Assembly (NCBI RefSeq): GCF_012275445.1
Contig: NZ_JAAZQK010000001.1
Span: 305,198-369,197, forward strand
Source of the DNA: Rhizobacter sp. SG703
GTDB taxonomy: Bacteria > Pseudomonadota > Gammaproteobacteria > Burkholderiales > Burkholderiaceae_C
DNA length: 64,000 nucleotides
Reading direction: 5' to 3'
The notes beneath the pieces were generated by a model. That model made no database searches. It was not told where the DNA came from and saw nothing but the letters and a program-made list of their open reading frames with translations. Below, piece by piece: positions 43,845 through 52,503 of the stretch; the first letter of the stretch is position 1; each line of letters opens with the position of its first letter. The position numbers and the translations under genes were made by a program.

Positions 43845-46478
43845 ATGAAACAGGTCCCATCACGCGGGTCGGGCCGCGCTTTGGCTTCGCGCATCGGGAG
43901 GTTGGCATGGTTGCCGGCCCTGCTGCTCGCGGGCTGCGGCGGCAACGACGCTTCCGCCCCTTCTTCCGACACCGCCGGCAGCGCCGCCAAGGAGCAGGCG
44001 ATGGCCGTCACGGCCGGTCGCTACGCGCTGCAGAGCGTGTCGACCGGGCAATGCATCGGCATCAACGGCGGCGGCAACGCCAGCGGCACGGCGCTGCAAC
44101 TGCAGGCCTGCAGCAGCGCCGCCACCCAGCAGTTCGACCTGGCGCAGGTGACGACCGGCGTCTACAGGCTGACGGTCGCGGCGAGCGGCCTGGCGGTCGA
44201 CGTGCAGAACGCATCCGCCAGCGACGGCGCACCGCTGCAGCAGTGGACCGACAACGGCACCAACGCGCAGCGTTTCCAGCTGACCGAGCTCGGCGCCGGC
44301 GTCATCGCGCTGGTCAACGTCAACAGCGGCAAGTGCGTGCAGGCGGCCGATGCGGCCACCGTGCGCCAGTACGGCTGCGCCGCCGGCAGCGCGCCGCAGC
44401 AGTTCAAGCTGGTCGGCGGCAGCATCAACCCGCCCGACCCGGCCGGCCTGGTGCCGCTGTTCCCGCAGGGCACGCCGATCACCGAGCCGATCCAGACCGT
44501 CGAGGCCGACGGCACGCTGGTCACCTACATGGGCATGCGGCCGACCGAGCGCCACGCGCGCGAACGCGGCGAGGCCTGGGACGCGCCCGACCAGGGTCCG
44601 GGCCGCTACCTGACCTTCCCCTCGTTCTACTTCCAGAACCGGACCTTCGGGCTGGTGATCCGCGACGAGGTGCCGGCCGGCCGCTCGAAGATCACCTTCA
44701 CGCTGCGCGTCAACGACGGCACCTTCGACGGCACCACCTTCAGCCTGTTCCGCAACGCCGGCGACCCGAACGTGCGCGACTACGGCTGGGCGCTGAACTA
44801 CGGCTTCGGCAACCCGAAGTTCCTGAACCAGGACAACTACCCGCTGCCGATCTGCATCGCCGGCCAGCCGGATGCCGACTGCCAGTTCTCGGTCGACACC
44901 AACTGGCGCACCGATCCGCACAGCACGCTGAAGGTCGGCGACCCGGTCGAGCTCGCACCGGCCCCGCGGCTGAAGTACAACGCCGACGGCAGCGCGGTGA
45001 TCGACGGCGGCGGCGCGCGCTACTACTCGTTCGAGCAGCTGTACGTGGCCGGCGTCGGACTGCGGCCGTGGTACGGCATCGCGCCGAACCTCGACTCCGC
45101 GGCGCTGCCGGCCGAGACGCTGTCCGGCGGGCAGACCAGCCTGTCGTACAACTATTCCGAAGAGCCGATGCGCGTGTTCCAGCAGATGGCCAACAACATC
45201 GGCATCCAGAACACCAGGCGCTTCGTCGAGGGGCGGCGGCTGTTCCACACCTCGTTCGTCGACGGCCGGCATTCGGAGCACCCGGAGACCAACCCGGTGT
45301 TCAGCGCGCATGCCGGGCAGCTGGGGCCGCGCTACAACCAGGTCAGCTGCATCGCCTGCCATGCGCTGAACGGGCGCACGGCGGCCCCGGTCGCCGGCAC
45401 GCTGTTCGCCGGCACGGTGCTGACCGGCAGCGCGGGCAGCGACGGCAAGCGCGTGCCCGATGCGACCTACGGGCTGAACGTGCTGCAGAAGGCCAGCGCC
45501 GCCGGCGCGGCGGACTACGGCGTCAACGTCCAGGCCTACACGACGACGGTGCGCACGCTGGCCGATGGCGAAAAGGTCGAGCTGCAGAAGCCGGTGTATG
45601 CGTTCAAGGGCCCGGTGCCGGCGCAGTTCTCGGCACGCCAGGCGCCGCAGGTGATCGGCGTCGGGCTGCTGGAGGCCTTGCCCGAGAGCACCGTGCTGGC
45701 GCTGGCCGACCCCGGCGATGCGAACGGCGACGGCATCCGCGGCGTCGCCAACCTGGTGACCGATCCGGAAACCGGCCAGACGCGGCTCGGCCGCTTCGGC
45801 TGGAAGGCCGCGAAGGCGAGCGTGCGCCACCAGGCCGCCGAGGCGTTGGTCAACGACATGGGCGTGGTGTCGCCGGTGTACCCGTCGCGCAGCTGCCAGC
45901 GGGCGGCCGCCGACTGCCGCAGCAACCCGCAGGGCAGCGGCGTCAACGAGCAGGAGCTGCAACGCGTCGTGCAGTACCTGGAGCTGCTCGCGGTGCCAGC
46001 CCAGCGCAGCCTGCGCAGCGCCTTCCCGGCGGGCGTGCGGGTGTCGCCGGAGCACGAGGTGAACCCGGCCCAGGTGGCGCGCGGCGCGCAGCTGTTCGCG
46101 CAGGTCAACTGCGTCGGCTGCCACACCGCGACGCTGAAGACCGGCACCACGCACCCGTTCGCCGAGCTGCGCGACCAGACCATCCATCCGTACACCAACC
46201 TGCTGCTGCACGACATGGGCGCGGGGCTGGCGGACACGGTGGCCGAAGGCAAGGCGCAGCCGTCGATGTGGCGCACCGCGCCGCTGTGGGGCATCGGCTC
46301 GCTGCCGTTCGTGCAAGGCGCCGCGCAGAACGTGCGCTACCTGCACGACGGCCGGGCCCGCACGCTGATGGAGGCGATCGGCTGGCACGGCGGCGAGGCC
46401 GACAACAGCCGCCAGCGCTTCGAGGCCTTGTCGAAGGACGACCGCGCGGCGGTGCTGGCCTTCCTCGGCACGCTGTAG
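43845..46478 (+). CDS. Di-haem oxidoreductase (DUF1111) lipoprotein with N-terminal ricin B lectin domain
   Basis: 877 residues. A lipobox LLLAGC gives lipid-linked Cys31. Residues about 55-190 form a ricin B-type beta-trefoil lectin (repeated Q-x-F/W units: TQQFDLAQV, AQRFQLTEL, PQQFKLVGG). The rest is a DUF1111 'thiol oxidoreductase' with two c-type haem motifs, CIACH (502-506) and CVGCH (756-760), and HDGRARTLMEAIGWHGGEA near the end, where a further haem ligand is usual. The protein is exported, probably bound to a membrane surface, and may couple carbohydrate binding to electron transfer. Substrate and electron partner are unknown. A LacI-like operator precedes it. Confidence 0.87.
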   Translation: MKQVPSRGSGRALASRIGRLAWLPALLLAGCGGNDASAPSSDTAGSAAKEQAMAVTAGRYALQSVSTGQCIGINGGGNASGTALQLQACSSAATQQFDLAQVTTGVYRLTVAASGLAVDVQNASASDGAPLQQWTDNGTNAQRFQLTELGAGVIALVNVNSGKCVQAADAATVRQYGCAAGSAPQQFKLVGGSINPPDPAGLVPLFPQGTPITEPIQTVEADGTLVTYMGMRPTERHARERGEAWDAPDQGPGRYLTFPSFYFQNRTFGLVIRDEVPAGRSKITFTLRVNDGTFDGTTFSLFRNAGDPNVRDYGWALNYGFGNPKFLNQDNYPLPICIAGQPDADCQFSVDTNWRTDPHSTLKVGDPVELAPAPRLKYNADGSAVIDGGGARYYSFEQLYVAGVGLRPWYGIAPNLDSAALPAETLSGGQTSLSYNYSEEPMRVFQQMANNIGIQNTRRFVEGRRLFHTSFVDGRHSEHPETNPVFSAHAGQLGPRYNQVSCIACHALNGRTAAPVAGTLFAGTVLTGSAGSDGKRVPDATYGLNVLQKASAAGAADYGVNVQAYTTTVRTLADGEKVELQKPVYAFKGPVPAQFSARQAPQVIGVGLLEALPESTVLALADPGDANGDGIRGVANLVTDPETGQTRLGRFGWKAAKASVRHQAAEALVNDMGVVSPVYPSRSCQRAAADCRSNPQGSGVNEQELQRVVQYLELLAVPAQRSLRSAFPAGVRVSPEHEVNPAQVARGAQLFAQVNCVGCHTATLKTGTTHPFAELRDQTIHPYTNLLLHDMGAGLADTVAEGKAQPSMWRTAPLWGIGSLPFVQGAAQNVRYLHDGRARTLMEAIGWHGGEADNSRQRFEALSKDDRAAVLAFLGTL

Positions 46479-46562
46479 CGCCGGGGCTGTGCGAAGCCTC
46501 CTACAGGCGGTCGCGCCGGTGGACGATGGCAGCGGCGCGGCGCCTGGGTACGCTCGACGGCG

Positions 46563-47510
46563 ATGGACACCGCCGCCCCGCTCCCCTCCCGCTGGCCGGG
46601 CCTGCGCGCCTGGTGGTCGCTCGTGAAGCAGGCCGGCAATGCGTGGATCGACGACTACGCGCCCAGCATGGGCGCGGCGCTGTCGTACTACAGCATGTTC
46701 TCGCTGGCGCCGCTGCTGCTGATCGTGATCGCGATCGCCGGGCTGGTGTTCGGCGAGGACGCCGCGCGCGGCGAGGTGTTCGGCCAGATCCGCGGCCTGC
46801 TCGGCACCGAGTCGGCGCAGGCGGTGGAAGCGGTGCTGGCCAGCCTGCACAAGCCGGCCGAAGGCACCGCGTCGGCGGTGCTCGGCGTCGTCGTGCTGCT
46901 GGTCGGCGCCACCTCGGTGTTCGGCGAATTGCAGGACGCGCTCGACCGCATCTGGCGCGCACCGGCCCGCGTGCGCGCGAGCGGCTGGTGGAACCTGCTG
47001 CGCGCGCGGCTGCTGTCGTTCGGCATGATCCTCGGCATCGCGTTCCTGCTGATGATCTCGCTGGTGCTCAGCGCCGCGATCTCGGCGCTCGGCAAGTGGT
47101 GGGGCGGCGCGTTCGGCAACTGGGCCACGTTGGCCCAGGGCGTGAACCTGGCGGTCGGCCTGCTGATGACGACCGGCGTGTTCGCGATGATCTACAAGCT
47201 GATGCCGCGGGTGGATGTGCGCTGGCACGACGTGTGGCTGGGCGCGCTGCTGACGGCTGTGCTGTTCACCGTCGGCCGCTACCTGATCGGCGCCTACATC
47301 GGCCGCAGCGGCGTGGCCTCCGGCTTCGGCGCCGCCGGCTCGCTGATCGTGATCTTCGTGTGGGTCTACTACTCGGCGCAGATCTTCCTGATGGGGGCCG
47401 AGCTGACCTGGGTCTATGCGCGCAGCTTCGGTTCGATGCGGCAGCTGCCGCACCCGCCCGCGCCGACGCAGTCGGGCAGCGCGGGCGGAATTCCTACAGT
47501 GGGTTCTTGA
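46563..47510 (+). CDS. YihY/BrkB family inner-membrane protein
   Basis: A 315-residue membrane protein with about six helices. The family core is VKQAGNAWIDDYAPSMGAALSYYSMFSLAPLLLIVIAIAGL (in parts: DYAPSMGAALSYYSMFSLAP, then LLIVIAIAGLVFG). VLGVVVLLVGATSVFGELQDALDRIW and GSLIVIFVWVYYSAQIFLMGAELTWVYA follow. The family was once called ribonuclease BN by mistake, and its transport role is not established. The gene starts 84 bases after the lectin/di-haem gene. Confidence 0.9.
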   Translation: MDTAAPLPSRWPGLRAWWSLVKQAGNAWIDDYAPSMGAALSYYSMFSLAPLLLIVIAIAGLVFGEDAARGEVFGQIRGLLGTESAQAVEAVLASLHKPAEGTASAVLGVVVLLVGATSVFGELQDALDRIWRAPARVRASGWWNLLRARLLSFGMILGIAFLLMISLVLSAAISALGKWWGGAFGNWATLAQGVNLAVGLLMTTGVFAMIYKLMPRVDVRWHDVWLGALLTAVLFTVGRYLIGAYIGRSGVASGFGAAGSLIVIFVWVYYSAQIFLMGAELTWVYARSFGSMRQLPHPPAPTQSGSAGGIPTVGS

Positions 47511-47574
47511 GCGCACCTACACCAGGGAGATCGGGTCGTCCTTACAGTCTCTCCATCGCCAGGGAGAAAACACC

Positions 47575-47874
47575 ATGCGTTCGCTGCACCTCGCCGACCT
47601 GTCGCACCGCTCGTTGCCGGCGGCCCGCAAGCTGCTCCCCGGCGTCGGCGTGGCCGTGCCGGTGGCGGTGGCCCTGGCGGCGCTGGCGATCGGCCTGCCG
47701 GTGACCGAGCGGGCCGACCGCAACGCGTTCGCCGCCGACGTGCTGCTGATGGCCGCCGCGGTGCCGGCGGCGGCCGCAAGCGCGGTGCCGGTCATCAAGC
47801 GCGAGGTCAGCCGGGTGCGCGAATCGGCGCGGGGTCTGGGGCCTTCGTCGCTGGGGTCGCCATCCGGTCGATGA
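47575..47874 (+). CDS. Small hydrophobic hypothetical protein
   Basis: 99 residues with two hydrophobic stretches (VGVAVPVAVALAALAIGLPV and VLLMAAAVPAAAASAVPV), so it is probably a two-helix membrane protein. AGGGAGA precedes the ATG at 47575. It follows yihY by 64 bases. Its last 68 bases overlap the end of the convergent LysR gene, so the final residues may not be under selection as protein. No homolog is recognised. Confidence 0.5.
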   Translation: MRSLHLADLSHRSLPAARKLLPGVGVAVPVAVALAALAIGLPVTERADRNAFAADVLLMAAAVPAAAASAVPVIKREVSRVRESARGLGPSSLGSPSGR

Positions 47875-48742
47875 CCCAGTCGACGAACACCCGCACCCGC
47901 GGCGACAGCTGCCGGCTGTGCGGGTACAGCAAGGACACCGGCATCGGCGCCGGACACCACGCCGCCAGCACCTCCTGCAAGCGCCCGTCGGCCAGCTCGG
48001 CCTGCACGTGGTAGCGCGGCACCTGGACCAGGCCCTGGCCGGCGAGGCAGCAGGCCAGGTACGCATCGGCATGGCGCACTGACACGCTGCCCTTCATCGA
48101 CACCGACTGCGGCTGGCCGTCGACGATGAAATCGAACGGGACGCGCCGGCCGCTCGCACTCGACACGAAGTTCACCGCCCGGTGCTGCGGCAGCTCGGCC
48201 AGCGAGTTCGGCACGCCGTACTTCGCGAGGTAGGCCGGGCTCGCGCAGGTGAGCTGCGGGTTGTCGGCCACATGCCGCTGCACCATCGACGAATCGCGCG
48301 GGCTGCCGGCGCGCAGCACGCAATCCACGCCCTCGCGCACCAGGTCGACCAGCCGGTCGCCCATGCCGATCTCCAGCTCGATGTCGGGGTAGCGGGCGCA
48401 GAACTCGCCCAGGTGCGGCAGCAGGAAGTGGCGCGCGAGCGTCTCCTGCAGGTCGACGCGCAGCTTGCCCTTCGGGCTGGCCAGCGACTGGCCGAATGCC
48501 GATTCGGTCTCGTCCAGGTCGGCCAGCAGCCGCACGCAGCGCTGGTGGTAGGCCTCGCCGTCGGGCGTCGGCTTCACCTGGCGGGTCGTGCGCTGCAGCA
48601 ACCGGGTGCCCAGGCGCTTCTCCAGCGCCTGGATCGCATGCGTCGCAGTGGCGCGCGGCAGCTCCAGGTCTTCGGCGCCCTTCGTGAAGCTGCCCAGCTC
48701 GACGATGCGCACGAACAGCTGCATGGTCTGGAAACGGTCCAT
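47807..48742 (-). CDS. LysR family transcriptional regulator (CrgA-like)
   Basis: 311 residues with an N-terminal winged helix (MQLFVRIVELGSFTKGAEDLELPRATATHAIQALEKRLG; recognition part LPRATATHAIQALE) and RTTRQVKPTPDGEAY of the dimer helix. The co-inducer domain (90-300) is of the CrgA/AaeR type. The start at 48742 has only weak Shine-Dalgarno support but gives the correct N-terminus. It is divergent from the first SDR gene (119-base gap), the classic LysR layout, so the two SDR genes are its probable targets. Confidence 0.9.
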   Translation of the reverse strand: MDRFQTMQLFVRIVELGSFTKGAEDLELPRATATHAIQALEKRLGTRLLQRTTRQVKPTPDGEAYHQRCVRLLADLDETESAFGQSLASPKGKLRVDLQETLARHFLLPHLGEFCARYPDIELEIGMGDRLVDLVREGVDCVLRAGSPRDSSMVQRHVADNPQLTCASPAYLAKYGVPNSLAELPQHRAVNFVSSASGRRVPFDFIVDGQPQSVSMKGSVSVRHADAYLACCLAGQGLVQVPRYHVQAELADGRLQEVLAAWCPAPMPVSLLYPHSRQLSPRVRVFVDWVIDRMATPATKAPDPAPIRAPG

Positions 48743-48860
48743 CGGGGAGCCCCTTTTTTGTTGTTCTTGGTTGAACAGTGATGGCAATTCTTGCTCATTT
48801 ATTGATTTCCTTCGAGCAACGAGACTTCACTCCATCGCAACTCACTCCCAGGAGCTCACC

Positions 48861-49598
48861 ATGACCCAGCCAGTCGCCATCGTCACCGGCGCGTCCCGCG
48901 GCATCGGCGCCACCGTCGCCCGCCGCCTCGCATCCGACGGCTTCGCCGTCATCGTCAACTACGCCGGCAACGCCGCCGCGGCCGCCGAAGTGGTCGCTGA
49001 AATCGCCGCCGCCGGCGGGCAGGCCACCGCGGTCCAGGCCGACGTGGCGGACCCGGCCGCCGCCCGCACGCTGTTCGACGAGGCAGCGCACGCCTACGGC
49101 CGCGTCGACGTGTTGGTCAACAACGCCGGCGTGATGCCGACGAACATGCCGGCGCTCGTCGACACCGACGACGCGACCTTCGACCGCCTGTTCCACATCA
49201 ACGTCAAGGGCAGCTTCAACACGATGCGCGAAGCCGTGAAGCGCCTGCAGGCGGGCGGGCGCATCGTCAATTTCTCGAGCAGCGTGGTCGGGCTCGCGAC
49301 GCCGGGCTACGCGGCCTATGCGGCCGGCAAGTCGGCGATCGAGACGATGACCCACATCCTCGCGAAAGAGCTGCGGGGTCGCCGGATCACCGTCAACGCC
49401 GTCGCGCCGGGACCGACCGCGACCGACCTGTTCCTGAACGGCAAGAGCCCCGAGCTGATCGAGCGCCTGGCCCAGGCCTCGCCGCTGGAGCGGCTGGGCA
49501 CCCCGCAGGACATCGCGGGCGTCGTGGCCTTCCTTGCCGGTCCCGACAGCGCGTGGGTCAACGGCCAGACCCTGCGCGCCAATGGCGGCATTGTCTGA
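48861..49598 (+). CDS. SDR family oxidoreductase (FabG-like)
   Basis: A 245-residue classical short-chain dehydrogenase: TGASRGIG (cofactor loop), NNAGVMPTN, catalytic Ser in VNFSSSVVG, and YAAYAAGKSAIE with catalytic Tyr and Lys. The arginine after the first strand favours NADP. AGGAGCTCACC precedes the ATG at 48861. It is followed 38 bases later by a second SDR. Substrate unknown; control by the divergent LysR protein is likely. Confidence 0.92.
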   Translation: MTQPVAIVTGASRGIGATVARRLASDGFAVIVNYAGNAAAAAEVVAEIAAAGGQATAVQADVADPAAARTLFDEAAHAYGRVDVLVNNAGVMPTNMPALVDTDDATFDRLFHINVKGSFNTMREAVKRLQAGGRIVNFSSSVVGLATPGYAAYAAGKSAIETMTHILAKELRGRRITVNAVAPGPTATDLFLNGKSPELIERLAQASPLERLGTPQDIAGVVAFLAGPDSAWVNGQTLRANGGIV

Positions 49599-49635
49599 CC
49601 CACTGGATCCATTCTTTCCACCCCGGAGAACTCTC

Positions 49636-50535
49636 ATGAACAAAGTGATCGTCATCACCGGTGCGTCGAGCGGTTTCGGCGCCCTCACCGCCCGCGCCCT
49701 CGCCGACGCCGGCCACACCGTCTACGCCGGCATGCGGGCCATCGCGACGCGCAATGCGAAGGCGGCACAGGACGCCGCAGACTACGCGACGGAACGCCTC
49801 GTCGACCTGCGCAGCATCGAGCTCGATGTCGGCTCGCAGGCATCGGTCGACGCCGCGGTGGCCCGCATCGTCGAGGCCCACCAGCGGCTCGACGTCATCG
49901 TGCACAACGCCGGCCACCTGGTGACCGGCCCGGCCGAGGCCTTCACGCCGGAGCAGATCGCGCAGGTCTTCGACGTCAACACGCTGGGCACGCAGCGCCT
50001 GAACCGCGCGGCGCTGCCGCAGCTGCGCCGCCAGCGGCATGGGCTGGTCGTGTGGGTGTCGAGCTCCAGCGTCAAGGGCGGCACGCCGCCCTTCCTCGGG
50101 CCATACTTCGCGGCCAAGGCGGCGATGGATGCGCTGGCGGTCAGCTACGCCGGCGAGCTGGCGCGCTTCGGCGTCGAGACCAGCATCGTCGTGCCCGGCG
50201 CGTTCACGTCGGGCACCAACCACTTCGCGCACGCCACGCACGCGGCCGACGCCGACGTGGCCCGGGCCTACGACGCGCTGTACGCCGGGCTGCCCGAGCA
50301 GGTCGGCGAGGCGCTCGCGAAGCTGGAGCCGGCCGATGCCGACGTGGCCGATATCGCGCGGGCGATCGTCGCCGCCGTCGACGCGCCGTACGGCCAGCGG
50401 CCGTACCGCGTGCATGTCGATCCGAGCGACGACGGCTCGGGAATCGTCAGCGCGGTGGCCGACCGGATGCGCGCGCAGTTGTTCGAACGAGCCGGGCTGT
50501 CGGACCTGCTGAAGGTCGTGCCGACGGTCGCTTGA
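49636..50535 (+). CDS. SDR family oxidoreductase, second copy
   Basis: A 299-residue SDR with TGASSGFG, VHNAGHLVTGP, WVSSSSVKGG and PYFAAKAAMDAL (catalytic Tyr and Lys). It is longer at the C-terminus than the preceding SDR (about 50 extra residues including DPSDDGSGIVSAVADRM). CCGGAGAA lies before the ATG at 49636. Sequence divergence from its neighbour is large, so this is not a recent tandem duplication. Probably co-transcribed with the first SDR. Confidence 0.91.
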   Translation: MNKVIVITGASSGFGALTARALADAGHTVYAGMRAIATRNAKAAQDAADYATERLVDLRSIELDVGSQASVDAAVARIVEAHQRLDVIVHNAGHLVTGPAEAFTPEQIAQVFDVNTLGTQRLNRAALPQLRRQRHGLVVWVSSSSVKGGTPPFLGPYFAAKAAMDALAVSYAGELARFGVETSIVVPGAFTSGTNHFAHATHAADADVARAYDALYAGLPEQVGEALAKLEPADADVADIARAIVAAVDAPYGQRPYRVHVDPSDDGSGIVSAVADRMRAQLFERAGLSDLLKVVPTVA

Positions 50536-50677
50536 AACCGTTGCGCAGGGCCATCTTGGAAGCCGCCGTCACCATCTTCATTTGCGATGGCGACCTCCGC
50601 ATTCGCTGCACATTCGCGGCAGCCAATGGCCGGGGTTTCACCGGATCCGCCGGTGGACGGCAACCACGGACACAGGC

Positions 50678-51265
50678 ATGACGACGAAGGGATCGAACGA
50701 AGAACATGGCACGCCGCAGGCGCCGTTGACGCAGCTGCTGCTCGCGCTGCGAGACGCCTGCGCGCTGTGCAGCGACGAAGCGCAGTTCGCCGCGATGGTG
50801 CGACAGCAGGTGCAACCGGTGCTGCCGCACGGCTCGCTGGTGGCGGCGATCGTGCGCATCGGGCCGCAGCAGCTGCGGCTGGTGCATGCGATCGGCGTGG
50901 ACCACCCGGCCGCCGCGATGGCGAAGCTGCCGCGGCAGCTCGACCTGGACGACCGGCCGGCACTGAAACGCTGGCTCGACACCCGCGAGCCGCAGGTGCT
51001 GCAGATGCCCCGCGATGCCGAGCGGGTGTCGGCGCGGGAGCGCCGCGAAATCGATGCGCTGGGCATCCGCCGGCTGGCGTTGCACGGCCGCATCGACCTC
51101 GGCGGCATCGTCGGCAGCTGCTTCAGCTTCTGCCACCTGAACGAAGACATCAGCCCCTCGCAGACGCTGGAGATCCTGCGCCTGGTGATCCCGCCGCTGC
51201 ACGAGGCGCTGATGCACGCATGGCGGCACGAGCGGCAGGTGCTGCGCCGCCCGCTCGCGCGCTGA
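50678..51265 (+). CDS. EpsA-like sensor domain protein lacking a LuxR HTH
   Basis: 195 residues resembling the N-terminal ligand-binding domain of EpsA-type regulators linked with exosortase/PEP-CTERM exopolysaccharide loci: LTQLLLALRDACALC, VQPVLPHGSLVAAIVRI, ALKRWLDTREPQVL and a final long helix near LEILRLVIPPLHEALMHAW. Ordinary members continue with a LuxR helix-turn-helix. Here the frame stops at RRPLAR with no DNA-binding domain. It may act as a co-sensor or be C-terminally truncated. Assignment rests on pattern similarity only. It begins 142 bases after the SDR pair. Confidence 0.55.
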   Translation: MTTKGSNEEHGTPQAPLTQLLLALRDACALCSDEAQFAAMVRQQVQPVLPHGSLVAAIVRIGPQQLRLVHAIGVDHPAAAMAKLPRQLDLDDRPALKRWLDTREPQVLQMPRDAERVSARERREIDALGIRRLALHGRIDLGGIVGSCFSFCHLNEDISPSQTLEILRLVIPPLHEALMHAWRHERQVLRRPLAR

Positions 51266-51306
51266 CCGGCCGGCCGACGCGCGTCGCTTCTGCGCGTCGC
51301 GTCAGC

Positions 51307-52434
51307 TCAGCGCAAGCGCTCCAGCGCGTTCGCCAGCTGCTGCACCGTGCGGTCGACATGCCCCAGCTTGTCGAGCCCGAACAGCCCGATGCGCCAGCTG
51401 CGGAAATCCGCCGGCTCGTCGCATTGCAGCGGCACGCCCGCGGCGGTCTGCAGGCCGAGCCCGGCGAACTTGCGGGCCGACTGGATCTCGGGGTCGTCGG
51501 TGTAGCTGACCACGACGCCCGGCGCCTCGAAGCCGGTCGCCGCGACGCTCTTGAAGCCCTTCTGCGCCAGCAACGCGCGCACCTTGGTGCCGAGCTGCTG
51601 CTGCGCGTTGCGCGCCGCGTCGAAGCCGAAGCGGTTCGTTTCCTGCATCACCTCCCAGGTCTTCGTCAGCGCATCGGTCGGCATCGTCGTGTGGTAGCCG
51701 AACGCGCCGGCCTCGTAGGTCTCGGCGATCTGCAGCCACTTGCGCAGGTCGCAGGCGAAGCTGGTGCTCTGCGTCTGCGCCATGCGGTCGCGCGCGGCCG
51801 CGCTCAGCATCACGAAGGCGCTGCCCGGCGAGCCGCTCCAGCCCTTCTGCGGCGCGCTGATCAGGATGTCGACGCCGGACGCCTCCATGTCGACCCACAT
51901 CGCGCCCGACGCGATGCAGTCGAGCACGAACAGGCCGCCCGCCGCATGCACCGCATCGGCCACCGCCTTCAGGTAGTTGTCGGGCAGGATGATCCCGGAC
52001 GCGGTCTCGACGTGCGCTGCGAACACCAGCGCCGGCGACTCGCGGTGGATCGTCTGCACCACCTCGTCGATCGGCGGCGGCGCGTACGGCGCCTGGTAGC
52101 CCGAGCCGGTGGGCCGCGCCTTCAGCACGGTGGCGGCCGACGGGATCGAGCCCATCTCGAAGATCTGCGTCCAGCGGTAGCTGAACCAGCCGTTGCGAAT
52201 CACCAGCACGCGCTGGCCGGTCGCGAACTGGCGGGCCACCGCCTCCATGCCGAAGCTGCCGCTGCCGGGCATCACGATCGCGGTGGGCGCGCGGTAGGTG
52301 CGCTTCAGCGTGTCGGTGATGCCGCGCAGCACGCCCTGGAACTTCTTCGACATGTGGTTCAGCGCGCGGTCGGTGTAGACCACCGAGAACTCGAGCAGGC
52401 CATCGGGATCGACCTGGGGCAGCAGTCCGGGCAT
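51307..52434 (-). CDS. Class V aminotransferase (alanine-glyoxylate/serine-pyruvate type)
   Basis: 375 residues. PGSGSFGMEAVARQFATGQRVLVI, VFAAHVETASGIILPDN, FVLDCIASGAMWVDMEASGVDI (PLP-binding Asp in LDCIAS) and SAPQKGWSGSPGSAFVML with the PLP lysine in QKGW mark the aspartate-aminotransferase-like class V fold. Typical substrates are alanine, serine or glyoxylate. The start at 52434 (MPGLLPQVD) is chosen because GGAG lies six bases upstream; an ATG four codons earlier is possible. It is divergent from the ChaN-like gene. Confidence 0.9.
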   Translation of the reverse strand: MPGLLPQVDPDGLLEFSVVYTDRALNHMSKKFQGVLRGITDTLKRTYRAPTAIVMPGSGSFGMEAVARQFATGQRVLVIRNGWFSYRWTQIFEMGSIPSAATVLKARPTGSGYQAPYAPPPIDEVVQTIHRESPALVFAAHVETASGIILPDNYLKAVADAVHAAGGLFVLDCIASGAMWVDMEASGVDILISAPQKGWSGSPGSAFVMLSAAARDRMAQTQSTSFACDLRKWLQIAETYEAGAFGYHTTMPTDALTKTWEVMQETNRFGFDAARNAQQQLGTKVRALLAQKGFKSVAATGFEAPGVVVSYTDDPEIQSARKFAGLGLQTAAGVPLQCDEPADFRSWRIGLFGLDKLGHVDRTVQQLANALERLR

Positions 52435-52503
52435 GGGTGTCTCCATCAGTGGGGTGTCGTCGTGGCGCAGCGTAGCACCGGACGCCGGCGGATACCTGCC
52501 ATC

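Noticed and set aside
43860-47516. A 1218-codon open frame on the minus strand opposite the lectin/di-haem and YihY genes
   Set aside because: It is antisense to two well-supported genes, its translation is arginine/alanine/glycine/histidine-rich with no domain, and long antisense frames are expected at this GC content.
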